64,000 nucleotides of DNA, from assembly GCF_003255815.1 (NCBI RefSeq), contig NC_037674.1:6177622-6241621 (forward strand). Direction: 5' to 3'. Shown here piece by piece: positions 33,646 through 44,511 of this stretch. This DNA comes from Theropithecus gelada. Its lineage: Eukaryota; Chordata; Mammalia; Primates; Cercopithecidae. A program made the translations under genes and the position numbers. Within the stretch, counting starts at the first letter, position 1. Each line of letters begins with the position of its first letter. The notes below the pieces were generated by a model, which saw nothing but the letters and a program-made list of their open reading frames with translations, searched no databases and was not told where the DNA came from.

Positions 33646-34744
33646 TCACTTCAGGGGTGCTGAGAGACAGCGGGGAACAGAGGGCCGGCCCCACCCCATA
33701 AGAGATGTGCTGGTTCTAAGCCAGATCCCAAGAGGTGGAGGTCGTGCCTCCACCCTCCAAACTTCCACAACCAACAGGCCTCCCAGAGGAGGCGGCGGGT
33801 CCTGGCCCCACAGCTATGAGGGCTTCACAGCCTCCTGTTATATTTTCAGCTTGCCAGTCATTAAAAATCTGTCTACGACGACGGGAATACATGGCCTGTC
33901 CTCTCTGAGCTCCAGTCTGTTCCCTTGCACGTGGGAGATGACACGCATGTGCCTGTAGGAGACAGAGGAGGGTCGGCAGCCAGGGCGGCACACTTCGGGC
34001 CAAGCTTGCACTGCAAAGACCCGTGATCCCACCTGCCTTTAAGAGGGGCGAGACAGGCGCCCTGGAAATCAGAACTGACATGGAGAGCCCCACGTACCAG
34101 AGCAGCCCAGAGCAGACAGGCCACCGGCCACAGGATCTGCAGAAGGCGGCTTGCTGTGTTGCTGCCAGATTAACGGGGAGAAAATGCCCACTGGCGGCTC
34201 CAAGGAGAGAGCTGAGACCCATGGCCCAGGCCCGGATGCAAATTCTGCTCTGAGACTCAGGTGGTCGGCCAGGTGGGCACCAGGCCTCTGGGATCTGGAT
34301 GCCACCCTCCAAGGGGCCTCAGATGCCAGCAGTGAGGGGCTGTCTGCCCTCACAATGCACCTTTCGGGACAGCCAAATCCTTCCCATTAGACCACCCTTT
34401 GCAGCCACCACTTTGTCAAAGTAGATTTACTTTCAATCGCCATTTGCTAAATCTCTTCCCTCTAAACCTTTTGGGGATGGAGGGATTAGGCCTGATTACA
34501 GATGTTGGGGGTGGTGTCAGGAGTCGGGCAGGAGGGGCCACCAAAAGCCAGCACATGCTCCTCCTGGGCTGACCCAGCTGCCAGCTGGCCTCACCCCAGG
34601 ATCTGGGCCCACGCGCCTAGTGCGTGGGGCTGCTGCCGAGCGTGTGGCTCCGCTCCTGCCCACCCAGGGAGGGCAGCCCCCGTGCCACCGGCCTGGCCAC
34701 CCAAGGGAGTCAGCAGGGCAACTCACGGGCTGCCCGAGAGAGAG
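33646..34744. other. Single-copy DNA upstream of the candidate exon
   Basis: No repeats recognised. The minus frame 33716-34312 (198 codons) is the longest non-repeat frame nearby. It has no domain signature and is overlapped by plus-strand frames, so I do not call it. GC content rises after 34500, but there is no dense CpG island. Confidence 0.5.
33928..33951. promoter_or_regulatory. Pair of E-boxes (CACGTG, CATGTG)
   Basis: CACGTG at 33928-33933 and CATGTG within gcatgtgc at 33946-33951, two helical turns or less apart and about 800 bp upstream of the candidate first coding exon. MITF, the melanocyte regulator reported to drive TRPM1, binds such cores. Six-base motifs are common by chance, so function is only a suggestion. 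Confidence 0.25.
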
Positions 34745-34798
34745 ATGAGCTCCTTCAAGCGGGGCTCGCTCAAGAGTTCTACATCAGGGTCACAGAAG
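34745..34798 (+). CDS. TRPM1: Candidate first coding exon of TRPM1 (alternative N-terminus)
   Basis: The ATG at 34745 opens 18 codons reading MSSFKRGSLKSSTSGSQK, directly followed by GTAAGT (34799-34804), a near-consensus splice donor in phase 0. Serine, lysine and arginine dominate, as expected of a cytosolic channel tail. From memory, a long TRPM1 isoform starts with an almost identical segment (..SSSFKRGSIKSSTSGSQK) joined to an exon encoding GQKxWIEK; the phase fits. TRPM1 is a TRP cation channel that carries the depolarising current of retinal ON-bipolar cells downstream of mGluR6. It is also expressed in melanocytes, and it hosts mir-211. The base before the ATG run, acgggctgcccgagagagag, resembles an in-frame N-terminal extension recalled from mouse, but its start codon here would read ACG. 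The 5' end of the exon and its promoter are not visible. The following exon was not found to the right edge. Another gene cannot be excluded without alignment. Confidence 0.55.
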
Positions 34799-36664
34799 GT
34801 AAGTGAGCTTTGCCGGCGGCCTGCGGGCAGCCGGGAGGAAGGGCAGAAGCACACTGGTCTCCAGCTCTGTCATCTCAGAGCGCTGGCCCAGCGGGCCCTG
34901 TCCTTCCAAACTGTGCTGGGTGGGCATGGGGCATGGGGTGTTCAGAGCTCTCATGTCAGGGTCCCTTCTCAGAAGGTGCCCTATGTTTCCTGCCGCCGCA
35001 TCCTATGCCTGTGCTCTCAGTTGCTCCCACCTTCCAGTGGCCGTGGCACACCCGGGAGGCATCTGGGTGGCACAAATCCTTTTGCCATTCTGGAGTCAGC
35101 AGTTGCAGAGTTTTGCATCTCTTGCTTTCCCTGCGAGGGTGGCACCCCTTAGTTCTCTCTGCTGGACTCAAGCTCACCCTTTGTTCTGCATCAGATGTTT
35201 GTGTGGGCTCTGGGGGACCTAGGGATGACTCAGGCTTGGGCCTCGCCCTCAGGGGATGGGGTCTGATAGAGGAAAGCAGACAGCACCATCTAACAGGAGG
35301 GAAGGCCAGAGGGGCCCTAGGTGAGAACCTGGGAGGGCAAGAGGCTCCCAGGACTCGTCACCAGCTGTGGGGAACAGCCTTTCCCAGAAACCCCAGACAG
35401 GGCCTCCCACAGCACATGCTGATTTGAGACTTAGGTGTGCTTTTCCTAGGTGACTCTGAGCCAGCCTGGGAACGGTGGCCCTGAGCACCCAGGGCTGCCT
35501 GAAAGAACCACTTGAGCCCAGTGGACTGGGCAGGCCACTGCCTCTCACCCTAACTCCCTGACTGCCCCTGGCATGGAGTGGGAGGCCAGCCCAGACCACA
35601 GCAGAGGCCTCTGGACATCCCTTGCACACCCTGAGGACTCAGTGGGGATCTCTGTTTCTTCCAGGGCACTGCCCACTGTGCACAGGAGGGTGGGGGGAGG
35701 CAGCAAGGGAGCTGGGAGAGCAGCAGCGGGTGCAGCCCTTGTGTTGGCCGGGGAGCGTATAGCCCCGTAGCTGGCACTTACTGAGCACCTGCGACATGCC
35801 CACCGACCCCAGAGCTGGGGACGGAGCCGCTGAAGCAGTATGAGCCAGGTGACCACACTCAGACAGGTTCCTTATCTGGGCTAAAAACAGAGCCTCAGGC
35901 GGGAACTGCTTCCCATCCATACGCAGCTCACCAGGCTGCGGTCTCCCGGTCCATAAAATGGGGCAGAAGCAGATGTCCAACCAAGTGTTTGCTAGTCTCT
36001 GGCACCTCATGAACCTGAAAATGCAAATGGAAAAAATAAAAGCCTCTTTAAAAAATAATAACAATAAAGAGTTAAAGCTCGCTTCCATTCCAAAATGGGA
36101 AAGATCCATCCTTGGGGCTCAGTGGGGTACAGGCACGTCTATCTGCTTTTGTGCGCGTGTGTGAGTCAGCATTATTTTTAGAGATGGCATGTACTCGTGT
36201 TCTTGTGTAAGTTTACGTTCGCAAATGCACTGCTGCATTTGGCAGGAACAAGAGACACACCGCTGGCCGTACAGCCCGGGCCCGGTGGCTCCACGAGACC
36301 TCCTCCTCCCCGGCACTAAGCTGGCCCACACTGTTCTTCCTGATAAGCTCTGAAAAGGAACAGGCTTTTGTCTTTTGGATTTGATGTCGCCTCCTCACCT
36401 GTGCCCATACTGCTGTATGTTTGGTGCCCTGGAATTGCAATGGGTAGGGTCTGGGAGCAGGGAATTCAGCAAAAGGGGAGGACGGGAGAATCACTTCCAT
36501 TTTGGTCCAGATGGAAAAACAGCACCTCCTTTATGTCAGCACACTCACAGCCATTCCTACAGGATCTCACACTCTGCATTACTTCAAGCCCAAGGACACA
36601 GATGACCCCTGCCCCCTATCCCCTATCACAGCGAGGTGATCCCACACTGTGGTGGTGTCAAAGG
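34799..36664. other. Single-copy DNA, probable first intron
   Basis: GC-rich to about 35900. Plus frames 34803-35222 and 34810-35427 (139 and 205 codons) run through the splice donor and have no domain, so they are read as intronic chance frames. Around 35775-35820 acttactgagcacctgcgac resembles an old SINE/LINE core but is too short to assign. Confidence 0.45.
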
Positions 36665-36677
36665 TGTTCGAACTAGA

Positions 36678-36718
36678 GCGACTCCATTTTGAGTGAGGGC
36701 GACTCCATTTTGAGTGAG
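36678..36718. repeat. 21-bp tandem duplication in the LTR
   Basis: gcgactccattttgagtgag occurs at 36678 and again at 36699, perfect copies, at the start of the LTR U3 region. Confidence 0.95.
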
Positions 36719-37097
36719 GCCTGGGGAAATGGGGCTGGGACTTGCTGGGCTGCATTCCCAGAAAGTTAGGCCTTTCTAGCCTGTAGATGTTTACGGTTAT
36801 GGCAACAAATTAATAATGTTTACTAAACAGACCCAGACTTGGGAGTGTCCAGATATCCCGATATCTGGAGAGCAAATGGATTCCTAATTTTGCTTTAAAA
36901 ATAATAATATTGATTCTTGCAAAATATAATAATTAAGAAAATAAATCATTTATCACAAACCCTTGTAGCAGAGCACATCTCTCCATATACATGAATATCA
37001 CACCTAGCGTGGGCATGTCCTCCTCTAGCTTTCAGGAACGTCCTACTCTGTCTATGGAGTAGCTGTTCGTTCGGCTGTTCTTTCACTACTTTACTCT

Positions 37098-37383
37098 GTT
37101 TTTTTTTTTTGAGACAGAGTCTTGCTCTGTCACCCAGGCTGGAGTGCAGTGGCACGATCTCGGTTCACTGCAACCTCCACCTCCCAAGCGATTCTCCTGC
37201 CTCAGCCTCCCGAGTAGCTGGGACTACAGGCACCTGCCACCACACCCGGCTAATTTTTCATATTTTTAGTAGAGACGGGGTTTCACCATGTTAGCCAGGT
37301 TGGTCTCGATCTCCTGACCTTGTGATTCGCCCGCTTCAGCCTCAAAAATGCTGGGATTACAGGCGTGAGCCACCGAGCCCGGC
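37098..37383 (-). mobile_element. Alu, antisense (AluS/Y type)
   Basis: Perfect target-site duplication tactttactct on both sides (37087-37097 and 37385-37395). Contains ttggtctcgatctcctgacc. Confidence 0.95.
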
Positions 37384-37505
37384 CTACTTTACTCTCTTAA
37401 TACACTTGCTTTTACTTTTCACCGTGGACTCGCCCTGAATTATTTCTTGCACGAGATCCAAGCGCCCTCTCTTGGGGTCTGGATCTGGACCCCTGTCCTA
37501 CAACA

Positions 37506-38264
37506 GCGGTGCATGCCAAACTCCTACAAAAACTTGTAGGAGTTAAGAATCTTGATGACACACTTTGCCCTAAGGCCTGTTTATAAAAGCCCTCGCTTAA
37601 GAAGTAAAATTATTGATGGAAGAATGGAAGATAATACCTCTGGCTTTAAGGAAGCCATTCTTTAAGGAAGTACTAGGAAACAGGCGTGAAATCACATGGG
37701 CATACAGCGGACTGCTTTCACTCTATCTCGTTGCATACTTGGCCCTCCGCTGACGCAGCAGCTCGGTGCCGGTTCCCGGTTTCCTAACTGAAAGCAGCAC
37801 CCCTCTGCACAGTGTTTGCTGAAACACACCAGCTGCCCTGTGGGAAAAACACACACAAACTGCACTATGTACAAATCTTCCAGGGTCATCTCGCCTGACC
37901 CTCTATTTGTACAAGGCAGATCTGACCCTTTGTCCTTGGCTGGTCTGCTCTTCCCAGCTCTGAAGCTCTTCCTTTGGTCTTAGACCAACAGGGATGCACA
38001 GCGTGGAATCCTGAGGCAGTGAGTAAATCCCTGGGGACACGGGGGAGCCTTGAGCTCCATCTCTCTGCAGCCTGCTGCTGGGGGGCCCCACTGGCCAAAA
38101 CAGTCCCTCTTCCAGGCCTCCAAGTACTCATGCAGGAGATGAAAAATGAGATTCTGCCTGGCACTTTTATCCCTGTCTACATTTTTGTTGTTGTTGCTAA
38201 AAGGCACAGATAAAGTCACGAGTCAAAGGTCAAGATCCTAAATACAATTAGTAATAGTATAGTC
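37506..38264. other. Single-copy DNA with a perfect hairpin
   Basis: aactcctacaa (37519-37529), loop aaac, ttgtaggagtt (37534-37544) form a perfect 11-bp stem. No gene recognised; overlapping minus and plus frames at 37886-38219 have no domain. Confidence 0.45.
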
Positions 38265-38900
38265 CAGCAATGATACCCGTCTACCTTAGACAAATTCTAG
38301 CACATGTGTACAAGGAAAGGTGCAAAAATGCTCACATTCACATTGCATGCCATAGAAGACCAGAAACAATAAATAGTTCCTTCAAAAGGGTATGGATAAA
38401 CTTTTGTTTATTCACATAATGAAATACCACACAGCGCTTAAAACAAATGAACCAAGCCACCTGTATCAACATGGATAAACCTCAGAACATATTGCTGAAT
38501 TGAAAAATAAGCCCCTAGCCAGGCGTGGTGGCTCACACTTGTAATCCCAGCACTTTTGGAGGCCAAAGTGGGCAGTTGCTTGAGTCCAGGAGTTCGAGAC
38601 CAGCCTGGGCAACATAATGAAGCCCCATCTCTATGAAAAATACAAAAAATTAGCCAGGTGTGGTGGAGGGCACCTGCAGTTCCAGCTACTTGGGAGGCTA
38701 AGGTGGGAGGACCACTTGAGTCCAAAGATGTCAAGGATGGAGTCAGTGAGTGGCATTCTAGCCTGGGCAACAGAGTGAAACTCTATCTCAAAAAAAAAAA
38801 AAAAAAATGAAAGCATACTATTTATAGAAAAATCTAAGACACACAAGGGAAATCCAAAATAAATACATATATCTCTTCAAAGTGGAGGTGGTTAGCTGTA
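38265..38900 (+). mobile_element. L1M 3' untranslated fragment, split by AluJ
   Basis: catagaagaccagaaacaat, gtatggataaacttttgttt, acatggataaacctcagaac and, beyond the Alu, gcatactatttatagaaaaa follow an L1M 3' region in sense orientation. Confidence 0.75.
38517..38808 (+). mobile_element. AluJ, full length
   Basis: gaccagcctgggcaacataa is the AluJ-type block; the right arm is diverged (tcaaggatggagtcagtgag). A-tail of about 18. Confidence 0.9.
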
Positions 38901-38904
38901 TCTG

Positions 38905-39890
38905 TAATACTGACAAAAATAGTCAAAGTCTGTGAAATATTTAAAGAGGTTCATTCTGAGCCAAATATGAGTGACCATGGCCCAAGGCACAGTCTTGAGA
39001 GGTCCTGAGAACATGTGCCAAGGCATTGAGTTAGAGCTTGGTTTTATACATTATAGGGAGAAATAAAAGATCAGTCAATACATGTGAGGTATACACTGGT
39101 TCGGTCCAGAAATGGGGACATATTGTGGGGAGGGTGGCCCACAGGTCATAGGTGGACACAAGTGTTTTCTGGTTGGCAATTGGTTGAAAAAGTTAAGTTA
39201 TTATCAAAAACCTGGAATCAATAGAAAGAAGTGTGTGGAAGTTCAAAGTTTTTGTTATGTAGATGATGTCTCTCAGGTGGCCACCCTTAGAGACAATAGA
39301 TGGCAAGTGTTTCCTGTTTAGGTCTTTAAAAGGTGCTAGACTCTCAGCTAATCTCTTCAGGACTGGGAAGGCCTGGAAGGGGAAAGCTCTACTACTTAAT
39401 AGAACTCTTTACAGCTGCAAATTTTCCCCCACAAAAGATGGTGGGCCATTTCAAAATACAGCAAAGAAACATATTCTGGGGTAAAATATTTTGATTTCTT
39501 TCTTTTCTTTTCTTTTTTTTTTTTGACAGAGTCTCGCTCTGTCACCCAGCCTGGAGTACAGTGGTGCAATCTCGACTCGCTGCAACCTCCACCTCCCAGG
39601 TTCAAGTGATTCTTGTGCCTCAGCCTCCCAAGTAGCTGGGATTACAGGTGCCCACTACCATGCCTGGCTAATCGTTGTATTTTTAGTAGAGGCGGGGTTT
39701 CACCACGTTGGCCAGGCTGGTCTTGAACTCCTGAACTCAAGTGATCCACCTGCCTTGGCCTCCCAAAGTGCTGGGATTACAGGTGTGAGCCACTGCACCT
39801 GGCCATTTTCCTTTTTTATCTGTCATGTGCTGTTATGCCATAGTCAGGTTGGAAAGTAGGCCACATTATATAGGGTTAAATGATTCAATT
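38905..39890. mobile_element. ERV1-related LTR fragment, split by an Alu
   Basis: gttcattctgagccaaatat, tcttgagaggtcctgagaac, gcttggttttatacattata and, after the Alu, gtcaggttggaaagtaggcc follow a class I ERV LTR block order that I recognise but cannot name. Orientation left open. Confidence 0.5.
39500..39804 (-). mobile_element. AluS, antisense
   Basis: TTTTC tail then gacagagtctcgctctgtca to cactgcacctggcc. Both arms complete. Confidence 0.93.
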
Positions 39891-40191
39891 GCCAAGTGCA
39901 GTGGCTCATGCCTATAATCCCAGCACTTTGGGAGGCTGAGGCGGGCAGATCACGAGGTCAGGACTTTGAGACCAGCCTGGCCAATATGGTGAAACCCCCT
40001 CTCTGCTAAAAATACAAAAATTAGCCGGGTGTGGTGGTGCACGCCTATAGTCCCAGCTATTTGGGAGGCTGCAGCAGAAGAATCACTTGAATCAGGGAGG
40101 TGGAGGTTGCAGTGAGCCGAGATTGCACTACAGCCCTCCAGCCTGGTCAACAGAACAAGACTCCGTCTCAAAAAAAAAAGAAAAAAGAAAA
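39891..40191 (+). mobile_element. AluS, full length
   Basis: gccaagtgcagtggctcatg to caagactccgtctca with an A-rich tail; flanks attcaatt and attcaact suggest a target-site duplication. Confidence 0.93.
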
Positions 40192-42699
40192 AATTCAACT
40201 GAGGAGCCACCCTAACTGCCTGCCTGACCAGTTTCTTCCTTTCTCCTCTCCAAGGGGTCCCTCTGTAGCCTAACAACAAGTGCACCCAGGAACGCCAGCC
40301 TGAGGGCATGCCCAGCTCCAAACCAAAGGGACCACAGAGTCCTCTGTTAGAGATCCACAATGCACATCAGCAAACTAAAGGCTCTGATAAGTCCCACAAA
40401 GGGCCTTTTAACCCAAAGTCGCCTATAGAAGAAACCCTTTCCATGCAAAATACATCACCATTTCTGGAGCCCAGGCCAGGCTGAGGACACTTAAGAACAC
40501 TTAGGGCTGCTGGCAACACAAGATTAGGAGTTAGCTCCTAAGGATGAAATGGAGAATGGGCTTTACCCCTGACTTCCCGCACAGCTAGAGGATGGGCTCC
40601 TCCTTCTGCCACCCAGGCCTGGGGATGCAGCAAGCACAGGATGTTTAAGAACGAAAGACAGAAAGGAAAAAGAATTTGCTGCTCAAAGTCACTACCAAAT
40701 TGTCAATGCTCACCGACAGAATATCTTCAGGTTTAAGAACTGAAGAAATTGGCAGACTGTCAAGATGGAAGAGGGATTTTAAAGATGCATGACAAGTCAT
40801 AGCAGCCACGCACCCCAAGGGCCCAGGCAGCCCTCAGTTTATCCTCAAAGGCTCAGAGGGACAGCCTTTGGTTCCTATGCATGCTGCATTAAATAGAACC
40901 CTTTGTAATTGCTGAAATACTTGAAAAACCTGGTGTCTTAAGCACAGCCAGAGAACACACACACCTGTCCCCCTCAGCTAAGCCGGGATGTTATTTTCTT
41001 GGAGCAATAGGTAGCGGTGGCTCCTCAGAGATCAGGGTAAACTCTCAGGGGTCCTGAAAGCCACCTTCTCCTGCCTGTCCCCACCCCAAAGCCAATAGAG
41101 TGTCCCTCTGGCCATTCACAGATTTTTGCTTCTTGCCTGGCTTCCCCAGCCCTCAGTTCCCTTCCACGTAGAACCCTTCCACGTAGAATTAGAATAGCCT
41201 AATTGGCTATTAGGCTACTTGGGTGTTTTCCACTTTAGAAAGGTTGGTCATGGCATCTCACATGAACCAGCCACTCTCAGACCTGCGGGGTCCCTCTTCC
41301 ACTGAAGTCTGAGGGGACACAGGTGGGTCGCACTGTTGCCATGTGTGCTGTGCAGGGCATCTGCAGGTTGCCCAGGATTGCAGGGAGGGGAGGCAGGAGA
41401 CCCAGTGCCCACCCTGGCTGCCTGGCTCCCAGCATGCCTAGGGGATGGATCATCAGACCACCCAGCTGTCTAACAGGCGCCAGAAGTGAGGTTACCCTGG
41501 GGGTGTCTGTGTGCTGGCAAAAATCAGCCAGCCACCTTCTTCTCCCCACAGGCTTCTGTGCAGATTACACATGTTTGCTAGGGGGTTAGATGACTAGCAT
41601 CCCTTACAGCACCAAGGCCAGGAGAGTTCTTATCTGCACAGATGAGAGGCTGCTGAAATTGACAGGTGCATGCCACTGACTAGCTGCTTTTCTGTCTCTT
41701 CATTCTCCCTGGTGAGGCGTGGGAGCCTTTTGATGAAGAGTTTACCTTTCCTCCTTTCACAGAACAAAGCTACTTCTCCACTGAGGGAGGCCTTGAAGCT
41801 CCATTGAAATTCGCACCATCACAGAGAATTATTTGCTAGTATGTAATGTTGATGGTTGGACTTTGATTTTACATAATCAGGATGGAACGTTCTCTCCTAC
41901 ACAACGCAGGGTACAGCTGTGCCGGAGCCAGGTCACCCGAAGGCCCCCAGCCCCCTAACCCCCTTTGGAGCTGGAGGGTGTGAGCACAGCCTCATTGCTC
42001 ACCCCCAGCTCATTAACACATTTCCCAAGATCAAGGAGCCGGGTCCTGCTGTCCTCGCACCTACCGTTCAGATCCATTTCATTTGAGGATCTTTGACTCA
42101 GAAAAGTTGTCTTTTGGCTTTGTCCCTTTGTTAGACCCTTGGGGTCAGCCTGGACTGCCGCACTCCCCACAAGGACTGTTGTTATGGAAATCTTGGGGAA
42201 GGCTGAGGACACAGTAGACAAACTGCACAATCTCTGTGCCTCCCTGTTGTCCTTCCTTGACCTCTCTCTTCCCAGCCCCTGCTGACGGTTTTTGTTTTGT
42301 TTGTTTTATTTGTTTTTTTAATTGGTCCCAGCAATTCCACAGGCACACCAGCCCCAGGCAAGATTTCACTACTCAGCAGATCAGAAGCCATAAACTGAAG
42401 CCACCATCACTGGCAGGCCATTCAGCAGCCGCCACCTCCCTGGGCACCTGGACCCCTGGTCCCCTTTAAAGCAGTTCCACCCCCAGGGTTATCTCAGCTA
42501 CTGAGAAAAGTTATAGGTTTTTTTTCCACATCAGCCTATATGTGTGCTTGGAAATGCTCCCCCAAATGAACACAGGTAAATGTCTAGAGAAGACCCATGT
42601 TACCCTGAGTGGCACCATCCAGCTGCACTTTGCCATACACAGGCCTTGCTTGCACCGCAATTCCCAGCCTGGGGACTGCAGGGGCAGCTAATCTGAGAG
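40192..42699. other. Single-copy DNA, no gene recognised
   Basis: Contains a 15-bp perfect tandem duplication of cccttccacgtagaa (41159-41188) next to an 8-bp inverted repeat, tagcctaa/ttaggcta (41195-41217). A (TTTG)n-like run is at 42290-42318. Short frames only. Confidence 0.45.
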
Positions 42700-42835
42700 C
42701 GACTGGGAGTGATGAACAAGAGCCACTGGGAATCCTTAGTCCAAATCCCAGTTCAGATGTGTGGCCACAGGACAGCCGTTCCACCTCTCTGGGCCTGAGT
42801 TTCCATATCTGTGAGGTGTGATGGTGTTGCCTGTT
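42700..42835 (+). mobile_element. MIR SINE with internal deletion
   Basis: gtccaaatcccagttcagat, gtgtggccacaggacagccg, cacctctctgggcctgagtt and tccatatctgtgaggtgtga keep the MIR order but skip the cacttactagc segment. Confidence 0.75.
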
Positions 42836-43102
42836 CACTAGGAAATTCTTTGCTTTCTACATATTTTATGCCATTAAAGGAATACCCTTGTAAAAAGTCA
42901 TAGATTTAATTTAATTTCAGAACCCCGACTGAAAAGTGAGCAAAATCTTATTATCAGCTAATAAAGTGTTTATGGGAATTCAGAACAGTTCTTTATTATT
43001 TTTCTCTGCAAGCCCGCTGAGGTGCTTTAATAAAGATAAACATGTGCACATAGCTCAGTTGTGTGCCGGGCAGTGTTTCTGGAGCTGGGGATCCATGATG
43101 AC
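42836..43102. other. AT-rich DNA flanking the provirus
   Basis: Nothing recognised. Confidence 0.4.
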
Positions 43103-43950
43103 TGTGAAAAGACCAAATGAAAACAAATTTAGTTTAAAGGCCTCAACTGGCTTTCTTTGCAATTCTAGAATCAGGCAATACTTTATTCCATAAAAAAGAA
43201 GAAGTTTATTCCACGGTGAGGAAAGAAGGAGGGCTTCTTAAGCACAAAAAGAGCTGAAGAAAACAGAAACAAGGAACAAACATTGAATTTTTTCTTTTTT
43301 TTTTTTTTTTTTTTTTTTTTTTGAGATGGAGTTTCACTTTTGTTGCCCAGACTAGAGTGCAATGGCATGATCTTGGCTCACTACAACCTCTGCTTCCTGG
43401 GTTCAAGCAATTCTCCTGCCTCAGCCTCCCAAGTAGCTGGGATTACAGGCATGCACCACCACGCCCAGCTAATTTTTTGTATTTTTAGTAGAGAAGGGGT
43501 TTCTCCATGTTGGTCAGGCTGGTCTCGAACTCCTGCCCTCAGGTGATTCTCCTGCCTCGGCCTCCCAAAGTGCTGGGATTACAGGCGTGAGCCACCGCAT
43601 CCGGCCTTGAATTGGTCATTTCAAAGTTACTTTCCTTGTAATGTGAGAACAGGGAGACAGAAAAATGGAAAAGGAATGGATTGGTTAATATCAGGTTATT
43701 TCAAGTTAAGGATTAAAGCAAGGGGAACTTCATAATCATGCTGACTGAAGACTGAAACTGGCCTGCTTGGTAAATTAGGCTGTTATCTCTCTCTCCTGAT
43801 TTTCCAGAAGGCCAGGTAACGACTGAGTTTCCATTTGGTGATGTGTAACTTTAACATGGGTGCCTCCATTTTGATTTTTAGTCTGGTCTGTTGAGGCCTA
43901 GAGCAGGCTTAGTCCAAAAGCAACAACTTCTTTTAATTTTTATTTACTAA
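43103..43950 (-). mobile_element. 3' LTR of the provirus (split by Alu)
   Basis: Shares cctcaactggctttctttgc, aattctagaatcaggcaata, tcatttcaaagttacttt and gattaaagcaaggggaactt with the right LTR. About 530 bases long without the Alu. To its right ttccccacttttgg (43951-43964) reads in reverse as ccaaaagtggggaa, a plausible polypurine tract, so the U3 end is placed there. Confidence 0.7.
43291..43606 (-). mobile_element. AluS, antisense, inside the 3' LTR
   Basis: Long T-run (43299-43321), then gagatggagtttcacttttg to ccaccgcatccggcc. Flanks ttgaattttt and ttgaattggt suggest the target-site duplication. Confidence 0.95.
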
Positions 43951-44263
43951 TTCCCCACTTTTGGTCAGACTGTCACCTAGGTGAGACCAGAACTAAGGGT
44001 ATCAGCACTCCTCTCAGCAACCCCTCAGTTTCTGTGTTTCCAGTCTCAGCACGTCACTCACAGGTTATGGTGTCTCATGACTGTGCGTTTGAGTTTTTTG
44101 TCATTCCAGCTGAAAAGGGACCATTTGACATTTGGTGGATGGCTGCATGCAAACATTTAAAACTTTTTCAGAGGATACAGTGCACCAAGGAGAATACTAT
44201 TGTGACTATAAGGAGGTTAATACTGAATATGGAGTATGCTCCTTAACCAGGGTCCTCACAAAC

Positions 44264-44374
44264 CAAGTGTGTCCAACCTGTGGCCCAGGACAGCTTTGAA
44301 TGAGGCCCATATTCAAAGTCTGGGCCAAATCAAAATCATAAACTTTCTTAAAACGTTATGAGATTTTTGTGTGT

Positions 44375-44407
<33 letters not shown>

Positions 44408-44511
44408 TTGCATCTGCTGTCATTAGCATTAGTGTATTTTATGTGTGGTGCAAGACAATTCTTCTTCTTCCAATGTGGCCCAGGTAAGCCAAAAGATTAG
44501 ACAACCTTATA
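44264..44511 (+). mobile_element. MER30-like hAT-Charlie element in the provirus
   Basis: caagtgtgtccaacctgtgg at one end and ccaaaagattagacaacc at the other are inverted ends. Inside are ggctttgaatg-type and cttcttcttccaatgtggcc blocks and an expanded (GT)n run at 44374-44391 where the family has a T-rich stretch. Family name from memory. Confidence 0.7.

Larger units (their letters stand above)
36665..37505 (+). mobile_element. ERV1-type LTR, split by an Alu
   Basis: Starts tgttcgaactagagcgactc and ends ggacccctgtcctacaaca. It contains the R/U5-like block actctcttaatacacttgct followed by gactcgccctgaattatttc and ctcttggggtctggatctgg, typical of class I ERV LTRs. The Alu 37098-37383 lies just before the polyadenylation region. 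Subfamily not assigned. Confidence 0.7.

Noticed and set aside
33716..34312. 198-codon minus frame
   Set aside because: GC-rich chance frame, overlapped by plus frames, with no motif, splice signals or transcript evidence.
34502..35152. 216-codon plus frame containing the candidate exon
   Set aside because: The frame runs across the GTAAGT donor. Only the 34745-34798 portion resembles a known protein.
34803..35427. 139 and 205 codon plus frames after the candidate exon
   Set aside because: They begin at or beyond the splice donor and show no domain; more simply intronic.
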